Below are positions 36,002-44,366 of a stretch of 64,000 nucleotides of DNA, piece by piece. The position numbers were made by a program, and so were the translations under genes. Positions within the stretch are counted from its first letter, which is position 1, and each line of letters begins with the position of its first letter. The notes below the pieces were generated by a model that saw only the letters and a program-made list of their open reading frames with translations, did not search any database and was not told where the DNA came from. The stretch comes from an uncultured Lachnospiraceae bacterium (GTDB lineage: Bacteria > Bacillota > Clostridia > Lachnospirales > Lachnospiraceae), in assembly GCA_910584725.1 (NCBI GenBank), contig CAJUBE010000019.1, positions 1 to 64,000 on the forward strand, given 5' to 3'.

Positions 36002-38409
36002 AAAGTTATTTGAGCCTGATTCCCATTTCCGCCAGAACCCGCAGAAAACAGAACCGTCTGATTCTGCTCTGCATCATCTTTGCGGTATTCCTAGTGACCA
36101 CGGTTTTTTCCTGCGCGGAAATGTTGACGGAGGGGCAGACAGAGGGAATGATTCGCCATCACGGCAGCCATCATATTGTGATTAGCGGTCTGTCTGAGAC
36201 GCAGGCGCAGGAGATCGCGGACAGGGAGGACGTGTCTGCGGCTGCGTGGTGCAACGCGCTCGGGGAGGATGTTTACGAAGGGTATACGATTAATGACACA
36301 CGCGTCATATTGTATGGCGCGGAAGAAAACTATATTGATGATATCAGGGCATACGAGAAGGAAGGCGTATTTCCCCAAAATGACGGAGAAGTTATGCTGA
36401 ATACGAGCGCGAGGGAGAGGCTGGGCGTGCAGGGGGGCGACAGCGTTACCATCCATGTGCCTGCGGGTGATTTTTCCTTTACGGTGAGCGGGTTCTGTGC
36501 CGATGAGTGGGAAAAATATGACAGCAAGTTTGAGGATGTGAGCGCCTATATAAGCGTAGATGCCTTCCGTAGAATCTGTGCCATAGACGAATCGGACGAT
36601 GATTCTGACATGAGCGTCGCAAAAAATGACGATGAAGAGGGAGCCGATGACGGCGAAACGAACGGAACTGTTTTTGATGCGGATGTAAAGACGGCGTATT
36701 ATGTCCGCTTCGCGGATGGCACGAATATCAAAAGCGCACTCTCCGATTTGAAAGCGCGGTATGGACTGGCAGACGGGGATATTGAGGAAAATATAGTCAC
36801 GATGGGCGTGTCGGGCGCCAGCAGCAGTCTGGCGATGCAGAGTTTCTATTTACTTGCCGTCATTGTATTTGTGCTGATTTTGACAGCGGGCGTGCTGATG
36901 ATTTCAAGCTGCTTAAACAGCACGGTGGCGCAGCGGACGAAGTTTTTCGGGATGATGCGCTGTATCGGCGCAAGCAGGGAACAGGTGATGCGGTTTGTAC
37001 GGCTGGAGGCTCTCAACTGGTGTAAAACGGCGATACCCGTCGGGCTGGTTGTCAGCGAGGCGTTTACCTTTGCGCTTTCCTTGATTTTACAATACAAGGT
37101 GGGCGGCGAGTTTGAAGACTTCCGTTACCGGTTCAGCGTCATCGGTATTGTGTCGGGTGTTCTGGTGGGCGTGATATCGGTGCTGCTTGCGGCGTATTCC
37201 CCCGCGAAACGGGCGGCGGCGGTGTCTCCCGTGGCGGCGGTATCGGGCAATGCGGAAACAGGAAAGGCTGTCGCTCATGCGGCAAATACCCGCATCTTTA
37301 AGGTGGAACATGGGCTGGGGGTGCATCATGCTGTGGCGGCGAAAAAGAATCTGATTCTGATGTCGCTATCCTTTGCCTTTACGGTTACTCTGTTTCTGGT
37401 GTTCTCCGCCGGACTGGATTTGTTTAACAGGTTCGTGCCCTCGGAGAACGATTTAAGCCCGGATATCAGTATAGCGGCGGTGGACAGCACCAATTCCCTT
37501 GACAGAGGAATGAAGGAGAAAATGAGCGCTTTGCCCGGCGTGGAAACGGCATTCGGCTGCGCCGTATGTTATGATACGCCTGCGGAGATTAACGGGACTT
37601 TCGCAAGCGTCGATCTGATTTCCTATGACGACTGGATGTTTGGCTGGTCGAAGAGGTCTGTCGCCAGCGGCGATCTGAAAATGGTTTCCGGCGATACAGA
37701 CTATGTGATGACGATTTTTAACATGGACAGTCGTTTGAATACCGGGGATATTGTGAAGTTAGGTGACACAGAGCTTATCATTGCCTGCGTGTGCTCGGAG
37801 GGCATCGGGACGGAGAGCCGTCCGGCGATTGTCTGTACGGAGGAGACATTTATGCGCCTTACGGGTGAAACAGATTATCAGATGCTTGGGATTGGTCTTG
37901 CGCAGGATGCGCCGGAAGAGACAGTTGAGACGATTCAGGGGATGGCGGGCGAAAATGATTTTGTGGACAGACGTGAGGAGAATCAGACGAGCAATTCCAG
38001 CTTCTGGGTATTCCGCATTGCGGCTTATGGCTTCCTGGCAATCATCGCCCTGATTACGGTATTTAACATTATGAATAATATTTCCATGAGCGTATCCGCG
38101 AAAATGAAGCAGTACGGCGCCATGCGCGCTGTGGGCATGACTGTGGAACAGATGACCCGGATGATTGCGGCGGAGGCGGCAGCCTACGCAGTCTGCGGTC
38201 TGGTTCTCGGTTATATCGCCGGGCTGTATCTTCACAGGCTGTTTATGGTGAAGATTGTTTTCACGCACTTTGGCGGCTCGTGGAAAGTGCCCTTTGAACC
38301 GCTCGCGGTGATTACGATTATCGTTGCGCTCTCCTGCGTGGCGGCGGTGCGCGCTCCCGCCAGACGGATTCGGGAGATGGCGATTACGGAGACGATCAAT
38401 GAGTTGTAA
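35998..38409 (+). CDS. FtsX-type ABC transporter permease, two FtsX domains
   Basis: An 803-aa permease. TM1 is at about 21-41, then an extracytoplasmic MacB-PCD-like region (about 45-275) with an acidic patch (DESDDDSDMS), then an FtsX domain with three TM segments (about 280-400). The second half repeats the plan: TM (about 455), an extracellular region (about 475-670) and a final three-TM FtsX domain (about 675-795). Such permeases export peptides, drugs or lipoproteins or confer resistance to them. The two-component pair upstream suggests inducible defence against a membrane-active compound. Confidence 0.88.
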   Translation: MKSYLSLIPISARTRRKQNRLILLCIIFAVFLVTTVFSCAEMLTEGQTEGMIRHHGSHHIVISGLSETQAQEIADREDVSAAAWCNALGEDVYEGYTINDTRVILYGAEENYIDDIRAYEKEGVFPQNDGEVMLNTSARERLGVQGGDSVTIHVPAGDFSFTVSGFCADEWEKYDSKFEDVSAYISVDAFRRICAIDESDDDSDMSVAKNDDEEGADDGETNGTVFDADVKTAYYVRFADGTNIKSALSDLKARYGLADGDIEENIVTMGVSGASSSLAMQSFYLLAVIVFVLILTAGVLMISSCLNSTVAQRTKFFGMMRCIGASREQVMRFVRLEALNWCKTAIPVGLVVSEAFTFALSLILQYKVGGEFEDFRYRFSVIGIVSGVLVGVISVLLAAYSPAKRAAAVSPVAAVSGNAETGKAVAHAANTRIFKVEHGLGVHHAVAAKKNLILMSLSFAFTVTLFLVFSAGLDLFNRFVPSENDLSPDISIAAVDSTNSLDRGMKEKMSALPGVETAFGCAVCYDTPAEINGTFASVDLISYDDWMFGWSKRSVASGDLKMVSGDTDYVMTIFNMDSRLNTGDIVKLGDTELIIACVCSEGIGTESRPAIVCTEETFMRLTGETDYQMLGIGLAQDAPEETVETIQGMAGENDFVDRREENQTSNSSFWVFRIAAYGFLAIIALITVFNIMNNISMSVSAKMKQYGAMRAVGMTVEQMTRMIAAEAAAYAVCGLVLGYIAGLYLHRLFMVKIVFTHFGGSWKVPFEPLAVITIIVALSCVAAVRAPARRIREMAITETINEL

Positions 38410-38475
38410 AATGGTAACAGTTCAGCCTTATGCACACAGGAGGAATGTGTACGCGAAAAAGACCAATAATAAAGA

Positions 38476-38675
38476 TTGCGCTATAAAAATGTGTGTGCTA
38501 TTATTTAAACGGACAGTATCCAAGGAACTGTACCAGTGCATATACATGGAAATTTGGCAGCCCCTTTTGCGGGCGTATAGGAAATTCTTATAGAAGATGG
38601 CTGTACCGGTGGGCAGCACATTTTGATATAAGGGTCTTTGTATGTGTGTCCGGGCAGTTTCTGCCCGGATTTTTT
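38476..38675 (+). ncRNA. Candidate small RNA with its own promoter and terminator
   Basis: TTGCGC (38476-38481), a 17-base spacer and TATTAT (38499-38504) form a promoter. About 165 bases of non-coding sequence follow, then a strong terminator (38649-38675). The transcript region has internal pairing, for example TATAGGAA with TTCTTATA near 38576-38592. No known RNA family was recognised, and no open frame explains it. It could also be the decayed 3' end of something older. Confidence 0.35.
38649..38675 (+). terminator. Strong rho-independent terminator
   Basis: TCCGGGCAG (38649-38657), loop TTT, CTGCCCGGA (38661-38669), then six Ts. It isolates the exporter operon and the candidate small RNA from the panCD region. 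Confidence 0.9.
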
Positions 38676-38677
38676 GC

Positions 38678-38801
38678 GCGCATAAGCAGAGTCAGAAGAC
38701 TTTCGATTCGGGCGCCATGCTTGCATGAGAGACCGAAACGAAAGTCTTATGACGAGCAACGCGAACGAAGGATGCGCAGCATCCTGAGTCTGCTTATGCG
38801 C
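38678..38801 (+). repeat. 124-bp palindrome-ended element, unit 1
   Basis: Outer arms GCGCATAAGCAGAGTCAG (38678-38695) and its near-complement at 38784-38801 (one mismatch). Inner arms AAGACTTTCG (38696-38705) and CGAAAGTCTT (38739-38748). Two small hairpins: CATGC-TT-GCATG (38716-38727) and AGGATGC-GCA-GCATCCT (38769-38785). The whole unit can fold into a multibranched structure. Confidence 0.85.
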
Positions 38802-38925
38802 AGTCCCAAGCAGAGCCAGAAGGATTGCAGAATATGCGCCATGCTTGCATGAGAGACCGAAACGAAAGTCTTATGACGAGCAACGCGAACGAAGGATGCG
38901 CAGCATCCTGACTCTGCTTATGCGC
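38802..38925 (+). repeat. 124-bp palindrome-ended element, unit 2
   Basis: Directly adjoins unit 1 at the same length. Its last 90 bases (38836-38925) match 38712-38801 at 89 of 90 positions, while its first 34 bases are diverged, so the inner stem of unit 1 no longer forms. Its right arm (38908-38925) meets the left arm of a third, truncated unit. Confidence 0.85.
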
Positions 38926-38945
38926 ATAAGCAGAGTCAGAAGAAG
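38926..38945 (+). repeat. Truncated third unit of the 124-bp element
   Basis: ATAAGCAGAGTCAGAAG repeats the left arm of unit 1 and stops before panC. With the right arm of unit 2 it forms a perfect 32-bp palindrome at 38908-38939 (half-site CTGACTCTGCTTATGC). The remainder up to panC contains only its ribosome site. Confidence 0.8.
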
Positions 38946-38967
38946 GATGAGACAGAAGGAGAAGATT

Positions 38968-39813
38968 ATGGAAATTACAGGAATGGTGGATGTAGTAAGG
39001 AAACAGGTAAAAGAGTGGAGACATCAGGGACTGACAGTGGGGCTGGTACCGACTATGGGATATCTTCATGAGGGGCATAAGAGCCTGATTGTCAGAGCTG
39101 TGGCCGAAAATGACAGGGTGGTAGTCAGCGATTTTGTCAATCCTATCCAGTTTGGAGTCAATGAGGATTTGGATGATTATCCGAGAGATATTGAAGCGGA
39201 TAAAAGACTTTGCGAAGAGGCCGGAGCCGATTTGATTTTCCATCCGGAGCCGGAGGAAATGTATGCGCCGGACTTTTCTACCTATGTGGAAATGCAGAAG
39301 GTCAGCGAGGGATTGTGCGGAAAAACCAGACCTACGCATTTTCGCGGCGTCTGCACGGTGGTCTGTAAACTGTTCAATATTGTGGGACCGGATCGAGCTT
39401 ATTTCGGGCAGAAAGACGCGCAGCAGATGGCGGTGATCCGAAGGATGGTACGTGACTTGAATATGGATATTGAGATTGTCGGATGTCCCATCATACGGGA
39501 GGAGGACGGTCTTGCCAAAAGTTCCAGAAATACCTACTTAAATGAGGCGGAGAGAAAGGCGGCGCTGGTACTCTCAAGAGCAGTTTTTAGTGGGGAAAAT
39601 ATGTTAAAAAACGGAGAGAGGGATGCCGGTACGATTATAGAGGCAATGCGAAAAATCATAGAGGAGGAGCCGCTTGCCAAAATAGATTATGTAGAAATGG
39701 TAAACGCGGATACGATAGAGCCGGTAACCGAAGCGGAGGGCAGAGTGCTGACGGCAATAGCAGTTTATATAGGAAAAACGAGACTGATTGACAACTTTAT
39801 TGCGGAATTATAG
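38968..39813 (+). CDS. panC: Pantothenate synthetase
   Basis: A 281-aa PanC, which condenses pantoate and beta-alanine with ATP to make pantothenate. The nucleotide site begins VPTMGYLHEGHKSLI (HxGH present), with FVNPIQFG, the DRAYFGQKDAQQ segment and the KSSRNTYL loop all intact. ATG 38968, with GAAGGAG before it, gives the usual length. An in-frame extension to 38845 would read through the repeat array and is rejected. Followed by panD at 23 bp spacing. Confidence 0.96.
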   Translation: MEITGMVDVVRKQVKEWRHQGLTVGLVPTMGYLHEGHKSLIVRAVAENDRVVVSDFVNPIQFGVNEDLDDYPRDIEADKRLCEEAGADLIFHPEPEEMYAPDFSTYVEMQKVSEGLCGKTRPTHFRGVCTVVCKLFNIVGPDRAYFGQKDAQQMAVIRRMVRDLNMDIEIVGCPIIREEDGLAKSSRNTYLNEAERKAALVLSRAVFSGENMLKNGERDAGTIIEAMRKIIEEEPLAKIDYVEMVNADTIEPVTEAEGRVLTAIAVYIGKTRLIDNFIAEL

Positions 39814-39836
39814 AACTGCGCTGAGAGGAGAAAAAG

Positions 39837-40235
39837 ATGCTTCTGAATATGTTAAAAAGTAAAATTCACCGGGCCACCGTGACGCAGGCAGAATTAAATT
39901 ATGTTGGCAGCATCACGATTGATGAAAGGCTGATGAAAGCTGCGGGAATTTATGAGTACGAAAAGGTGCAGATTGCAGATGTGGATAACGGCGCCAGATT
40001 TGAGACCTATGTGATTGCGGGTGAGGCCGGAAGCGGAACCATCTGCTTAAATGGAGCGGCAGCCCGTATGGTTGCCACAGGGGATAAGGTTATCATTATG
40101 TGTTATGCGCAGATGACGGCGGAGGAAATAGCAGACAATCCGCCTAAGGTAGTCTTTGTGGACGAGGGGAATCAGATTACATCCGTTGCCAGATATGAAA
40201 AGCATGGTCTGCTGGGAGCGGAGGAAGAATTGTAA
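39837..40235 (+). CDS. panD: Aspartate 1-decarboxylase (pyruvoyl enzyme)
   Basis: A 132-aa PanD, which supplies beta-alanine to PanC. The self-cleavage site Gly-Ser is in LNYVGSITID (G-S at about 24-25), and the lysine, arginine and tyrosine motifs (MLKSKIHRATVT, NGARFETY, GSGTICLNGAAAR) are present. The precursor cleaves at that serine to make the pyruvoyl group. GAGAGGAG precedes ATG 39837. No panB is in view. Confidence 0.96.
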   Translation: MLLNMLKSKIHRATVTQAELNYVGSITIDERLMKAAGIYEYEKVQIADVDNGARFETYVIAGEAGSGTICLNGAAARMVATGDKVIIMCYAQMTAEEIADNPPKVVFVDEGNQITSVARYEKHGLLGAEEEL

Positions 40236-40251
40236 ACAGAGGGGGATGGAT

Positions 40252-41223
40252 ATGAATCAGATCAAGAAAGTATGCAACTTTATGTCGTCAAATATTGCAA
40301 TATTAATTATCATTTTTTCTGTGGCAGCGTTCTTTTATCCGAATGGATTTTCATGGGCGACGAACTACACTACCCTGTTTTTAGGGGCTGCCATGTTTGG
40401 AATGGGGCTGACAATCAAGACGCAGGATTTTAGGATCGTCTTCACAAGGCCTAAGGATCTGTGTGTCGGATTTGTCCTGCAGTATACAGTGATGCCGCTA
40501 ACTGCGTATGTGCTGGCAAAGGCATTCGGTCTGCCCGCGGATCTGGCCCTTGGTGTGATTCTGGTGGGGTGCTGTCCGGGTGGTACGGCGAGCAATGTGA
40601 TCACTTATGTAGCAGGCGGTGACGTGCCTTTGTCTGTAGGCATGACGATTGTGTCAACGATACTGGCCCCTGTATGTACACCGGTGTTGGTTTATCTGCT
40701 GGCAGGTTCATGGGTGGAGGTATCACTTCTCACAATGATGATGTCTGTAATTAAGGTCGTGCTCGTTCCCGTACTTCTGGGGATTCTGATTTATCGGATA
40801 TTTCCTAAGCAGATCGATGCACTCAGGGATTTGCTTCCGCTGATATCGGTGGTTGCTATTGTAATGATTATTTCCGGCATTGTGGGAAGTAATGCAGAGA
40901 AAATTGTTTCCTGCGGCGCATTGGTCATGGCGGTTGTGGCGATACACAATGTGGTTGGACTGTGCCTGGGGACGGGAGTGGCAAAGCTTCTTAAACTGGA
41001 AGAGAAAAAAGTGACTGCTATAGGTATCGAAGTCGGTATGCAGAACAGCGGACTGGCGATCTCTCTTGCCACAGCTAATTTTGCCGCCAACCCGCTGGCT
41101 ACTCTGCCGGGGGCGATCTTTTCTGTGTGGCACAATATTTCCGGAACCATTTATGCGGGTATTCGGCGTGGCAGTGAATCAGGATCCGCTTTTCATAGGG
41201 TATTCCGGCAGCGGAAGATATAA
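40252..41223 (+). CDS. BASS-family transporter, PanS-like by context
   Basis: A 323-aa membrane protein with about nine to ten TM segments. Family signatures are GMGLTIKTQDFRIVF, GCCPGGTASNVITYVAGGDV and GMQNSGLAISLATANF. The bile acid:sodium symporter (BASS) superfamily includes PanS, which moves ketopantoate/pantoate. Position right after panC-panD suggests a pathway precursor or product as substrate. I chose ATG 40252 (AGGGGG upstream). The C-terminus after HNISGTIYAG diverges and overlaps the convergent kinase gene by 45 bp, so the original end may have been lost. Confidence 0.85.
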   Translation: MNQIKKVCNFMSSNIAILIIIFSVAAFFYPNGFSWATNYTTLFLGAAMFGMGLTIKTQDFRIVFTRPKDLCVGFVLQYTVMPLTAYVLAKAFGLPADLALGVILVGCCPGGTASNVITYVAGGDVPLSVGMTIVSTILAPVCTPVLVYLLAGSWVEVSLLTMMMSVIKVVLVPVLLGILIYRIFPKQIDALRDLLPLISVVAIVMIISGIVGSNAEKIVSCGALVMAVVAIHNVVGLCLGTGVAKLLKLEEKKVTAIGIEVGMQNSGLAISLATANFAANPLATLPGAIFSVWHNISGTIYAGIRRGSESGSAFHRVFRQRKI

Positions 41224-42600
41224 AAACAGGTCAAACGTTCCGCGTTCGGTTTTGACGTCCAGTCTGCCGTGATACCGTTTTACAATCTCCCGTATACTCT
41301 GCAGACCGAAACCATGATTGGTTTTATCGGGCTTGGAAGTGGGCAGAAGCGGGCTGTGTTCCGATCTTTTTTCAGATAAGGAACCGGCTCGCTTTTTTGC
41401 TTGATTTACGGAGCCGCTTTTTCCTGCGTCGGGATTCGGATTGCTGACTTCCAGACAGAAAATCCCTTTGCCTGCCTTGCTTTTTACGCGAATTTCCCGC
41501 TGCGGTTCCTCCAGCTTCATGCACGCTTCCGCGGCGTTATCCAGTGCGTTGGCGTACAGGGCGCAGAGATCGGTCTTGTCGTAGGGGAGCTGCGCGGGAA
41601 TTTCTATCTCCATGTTCACCCGTATGTGACAGCGTTCCATCACGCTCTTTTTAACCGTCAGCACGGCGTTGATTGTGGAGTCGCCGCAGTAAGCAAAGGA
41701 CTGGGAAAGGGCGGTATTGCCGGAAAGCTCTGCGGCGTATGCCGCTCTTTTTTCTTCGGGCAGGGCAGACAGGATCTGAATATGGTTTGCCAGATCGTGC
41801 TTTAACCGCCGAACTTCAAAATGCTGCTGCTCCATTGCCTCGTAATACTTGCGGTTGATTTCCGCAAACATACCCTGCTGTTCCAGTTTCCTCTGTCTTG
41901 CCAGAACCGTGACGCACCAGAGCAGACTGATGAAGGCGAGCAGGGTGATCAGCAGCAAAACAACATATGCTATATGAATTCGGAGGTTGATGGTTGCATA
42001 TTCGTTGATGGGAAATAAGACGACCACACTAAGCACGATGCCAAAAGGAATGACCGTGAGAAAAAGAAGCAGCCGCCACATGCTGTCTGAGAGGGAATAC
42101 TCCTTGTCGGGCGCATTTTTTCTGGTATAAAGGAAGAGGATCAGCGCAAAGGGCAGCGTGAACAGGTAGGAAACATGGTAGCCGAGCCCGGACTGTATCC
42201 ATGTCTCTGCGGGGAGATTGCCGGTATTGCTGTTCCCAAAGATAATTGCGGTGAATCCGTCCGACTCTGCGGGAAATATAAGATCGTGGATATAATTATC
42301 CCGCAAGGCGCCAAAAGAAATGATCGTGCTGGAAAACATCAGCGCGATGGCAGTCTTCTGCCAGAAACTGCCCTCGCATGTAAAAAGGACGATCGCCAGA
42401 AAGACCGGGGTGATTGCCAGAATATTATATGGGTCTCCGATAAAAATGACCGTGGAGCAGAGCAGGGAACAGCCGAAAAACAGCAGGAGATGTCTGAACC
42501 GTTTTTCGGAAATTTTGAGCAGATGCGACATGGCATGTATGACAAGCCACCCGGAGAGAAAGATGGCGGCAAAATGCAGGGTTTTAATTAAAGTGATCAT
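41179..42600 (-). CDS. AgrC-like GHKL sensor histidine kinase
   Basis: A 473-aa kinase. Six or seven TM segments fill about 5-225, then HEVRRLKHDLANHIQILSAL carries the phospho-acceptor histidine. The N-box is ALYANALDNAAEACMK and the GHKL G-box HGFGLQSIREIVKRYHG. A 30-residue insert rich in Ser/Lys (GKSGSVNQAKKRAGS) separates N- and G-boxes, longer than usual. It follows the LytTR regulator by 41 bp and likely phosphorylates it. AgrC-type kinases often sense peptides. Confidence 0.88.
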   Translation of the reverse strand: MITLIKTLHFAAIFLSGWLVIHAMSHLLKISEKRFRHLLLFFGCSLLCSTVIFIGDPYNILAITPVFLAIVLFTCEGSFWQKTAIALMFSSTIISFGALRDNYIHDLIFPAESDGFTAIIFGNSNTGNLPAETWIQSGLGYHVSYLFTLPFALILFLYTRKNAPDKEYSLSDSMWRLLLFLTVIPFGIVLSVVVLFPINEYATINLRIHIAYVVLLLITLLAFISLLWCVTVLARQRKLEQQGMFAEINRKYYEAMEQQHFEVRRLKHDLANHIQILSALPEEKRAAYAAELSGNTALSQSFAYCGDSTINAVLTVKKSVMERCHIRVNMEIEIPAQLPYDKTDLCALYANALDNAAEACMKLEEPQREIRVKSKAGKGIFCLEVSNPNPDAGKSGSVNQAKKRAGSLSEKRSEHSPLLPTSKPDKTNHGFGLQSIREIVKRYHGRLDVKTERGTFDLFLYLPLPEYPMKSGS

Positions 42601-42641
42601 ATAAATATCCTCTTCTATTAATACGGAGAATGCCGCATTTC

Positions 42642-43343
42642 TTACATCAAAGAGCGTGCGATTTTGGGAAGGGCGGTTTCCCGGTACCTTCTGCTGCAGG
42701 GAAGTTCCCGCCCGTTTGTGGTGACTGACTCGCTGCCAAGATACTCCACGCCTGCGGGATTGATCAGATAACGCTGGTGAATGCGCACAAAATCGGGAGA
42801 GAGCTGATGCTCGATCTCATCCAGTCTGGCATAAAAGGGATACTCGCCTCTGGCGGTCACCAGAATGACCTTCCGCCTGTCGGAATAAAAAAAGAGAATG
42901 TCACAGAGCCGGAAACGCCATGTGCCGTCCGTGTTTTTCAGCGAGAACGTGCGGGACGCCTCCTGCGCGGACCGGGTGCGCACCCGTCCGATCAACTGCC
43001 GCAGTTTTTCTTCCGCGACAGGCTTCATCAGATAATCCAGCGCGCCCACAAGGTAGCCGTCAAAGACATAATCGGAATACCCGGTCACAAAGACGATGAG
43101 AATCTGATCGTCAAAAGTTCTGATCTTTTTCGCGGTTTCCATGCCGTTTAAGCCCTTCATTTCTACGTCCAGAAAGAGAAGGTCGATCTCGCCCGGATGG
43201 TTTGCAAGCCATGAGGCGGCGTTCGTGCCAGAGGAAAATTCGTAGACGATCTCCTCGGCATCCTCGATCAGTATTTTTTCTAACTGGAAGCGCAGGGCGT
43301 CCCTTGCGTCCGTTTCGTCGTCACAGATTGCGATTCGCAGCAT
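42642..43343 (-). CDS. LytTR-family response regulator
   Basis: A 233-aa regulator. The receiver has MLRIAICDDETDARDAL and phospho-Asp in LLFLDVEMKGL (about D57). The LytTR domain covers about 130-230, including IHQRYLINPAGVEYLG. Three direct repeats that fit the LytTR consensus lie 80-140 bp upstream of its start, between it and the divergent exporter operon. Autoregulation and control of the exporter are both plausible. Confidence 0.92.
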   Translation of the reverse strand: MLRIAICDDETDARDALRFQLEKILIEDAEEIVYEFSSGTNAASWLANHPGEIDLLFLDVEMKGLNGMETAKKIRTFDDQILIVFVTGYSDYVFDGYLVGALDYLMKPVAEEKLRQLIGRVRTRSAQEASRTFSLKNTDGTWRFRLCDILFFYSDRRKVILVTARGEYPFYARLDEIEHQLSPDFVRIHQRYLINPAGVEYLGSESVTTNGRELPCSRRYRETALPKIARSLM

Positions 43344-43424
43344 AAAAAAATTCCTTTCAAAAATTACATGACTCTATGTTGAGTATACCACATTTCTTTG
43401 ATAGCGGTTTCACTCAGCACTTCC

Positions 43425-43485
43425 AAACTTTACATTTCAGATGTCTAAACTTTACATTTCCAGCAGTTTTCCTCCAAACTTTACA
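43425..43485. promoter_or_regulatory. Three LytTR-type direct repeats
   Basis: AAACTTTACA occurs at 43425-43434, 43447-43456 and 43476-43485. On the minus strand, each gives AAAGTTT(G/A)G, which fits the published LytTR half-site pattern (two half-sites about 21-22 bp apart). Repeats 1 and 2 are 22 bp apart and repeat 3 is 29 bp further. They lie between the divergent regulator (minus) and ABC exporter (plus). Confidence 0.75.
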
Positions 43486-43625
43486 GGCGGACTGTCAGAA
43501 ATGAGAACTGTTTTTTGCAGGCGGTGTATTTGTGGTATGGTCAATTTGCGGTAAAAAAGCTGCAGATGATGCGCCGGGCGGGAGAAAGCTGTCTTTCATT
43601 CCGGCAGTAAAAGGAGGAAACAGAT

Positions 43626-44366
43626 ATGCTGTATGTAAAACAACTCTTCAAATCTTATGAGGCGGGGAAAAACAAATATGAAGTGCTGAAAGGAATCGAT
43701 TTCCATGTGGCGCAGGGGGAGTTTGTGGCGGTCATGGGTCCGTCGGGCTCCGGCAAGACGACGCTGTTAAACTGCATTTCCTGCTACATTCCCTTTGATA
43801 AGGGGAATATCAAGCTGGGAGGCGTGGAGCTTGCGGGCATGAACGAGGAGGAGCTGGCAAGAGTCAGAAATACGAAGATCGGGTTTGTGTTTCAGGACTT
43901 TATGCTCTTAGACGGGCTGACCATCCGGGAAAATATTCTGGTGCCGCGCATTGTGCAGGGAGAGGTACCGGGGGAAGCGGAAAAGCTGGCGGACCAGCTC
44001 GCGGCAATGTTCGGGATCGGGCACATCTTAAACAAATACCCGGCGGAAATTTCCGGCGGCGAGAAACAGCGGGCGGCGGTGGCGCGGAGTCTGATCAACA
44101 ATCCGCTGATCATTCTTGCCGACGAGCCTACCGGGAATCTGGATTCCAAGTCCAGCCGGGCAGTGATCGAGACGTTTATCAACGCGAAACAGAAAATGAA
44201 TGCCACCATCTTTATGGTGACCCACGACAGCTTTGCGGCGTCTTTCTGTGACCGGGTAATTCTGTTAAAGGACGGGACAATTTACAGGCAGCTTGAAAAA
44301 TGGGAGGATCGAAGCGTATTTCAGGATCAACTGTTAGACGCCATAAAGGAGATGAGCGTAGCGTGA
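43626..44366 (+). CDS. BceA-like ABC transporter ATP-binding protein
   Basis: A 246-aa ATPase. Walker A is GPSGSGKTT, the signature EISGGEKQRAAVARSL, Walker B IILADEPTGNLD, and the H-loop MVTHD. AGGAGG precedes ATG 43626. It resembles BceA-type ATPases, which with a BceB permease remove bacitracin-like peptides. Its TGA stop forms part of the head of structured element copy 3, which separates it from the permease. Confidence 0.92.
   Translation: MLYVKQLFKSYEAGKNKYEVLKGIDFHVAQGEFVAVMGPSGSGKTTLLNCISCYIPFDKGNIKLGGVELAGMNEEELARVRNTKIGFVFQDFMLLDGLTIRENILVPRIVQGEVPGEAEKLADQLAAMFGIGHILNKYPAEISGGEKQRAAVARSLINNPLIILADEPTGNLDSKSSRAVIETFINAKQKMNATIFMVTHDSFAASFCDRVILLKDGTIYRQLEKWEDRSVFQDQLLDAIKEMSVA

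Noticed and set aside
38678..38945. CRISPR array
   Set aside because: The units are adjoining 124-bp elements with no short repeats separated by unique spacers, and no cas gene is near.
38845..38967. N-terminal extension of panC reading through the repeat array
   Set aside because: PanC family length and the AGGAG site fix the start at 38968; the extension encodes repeat sequence.
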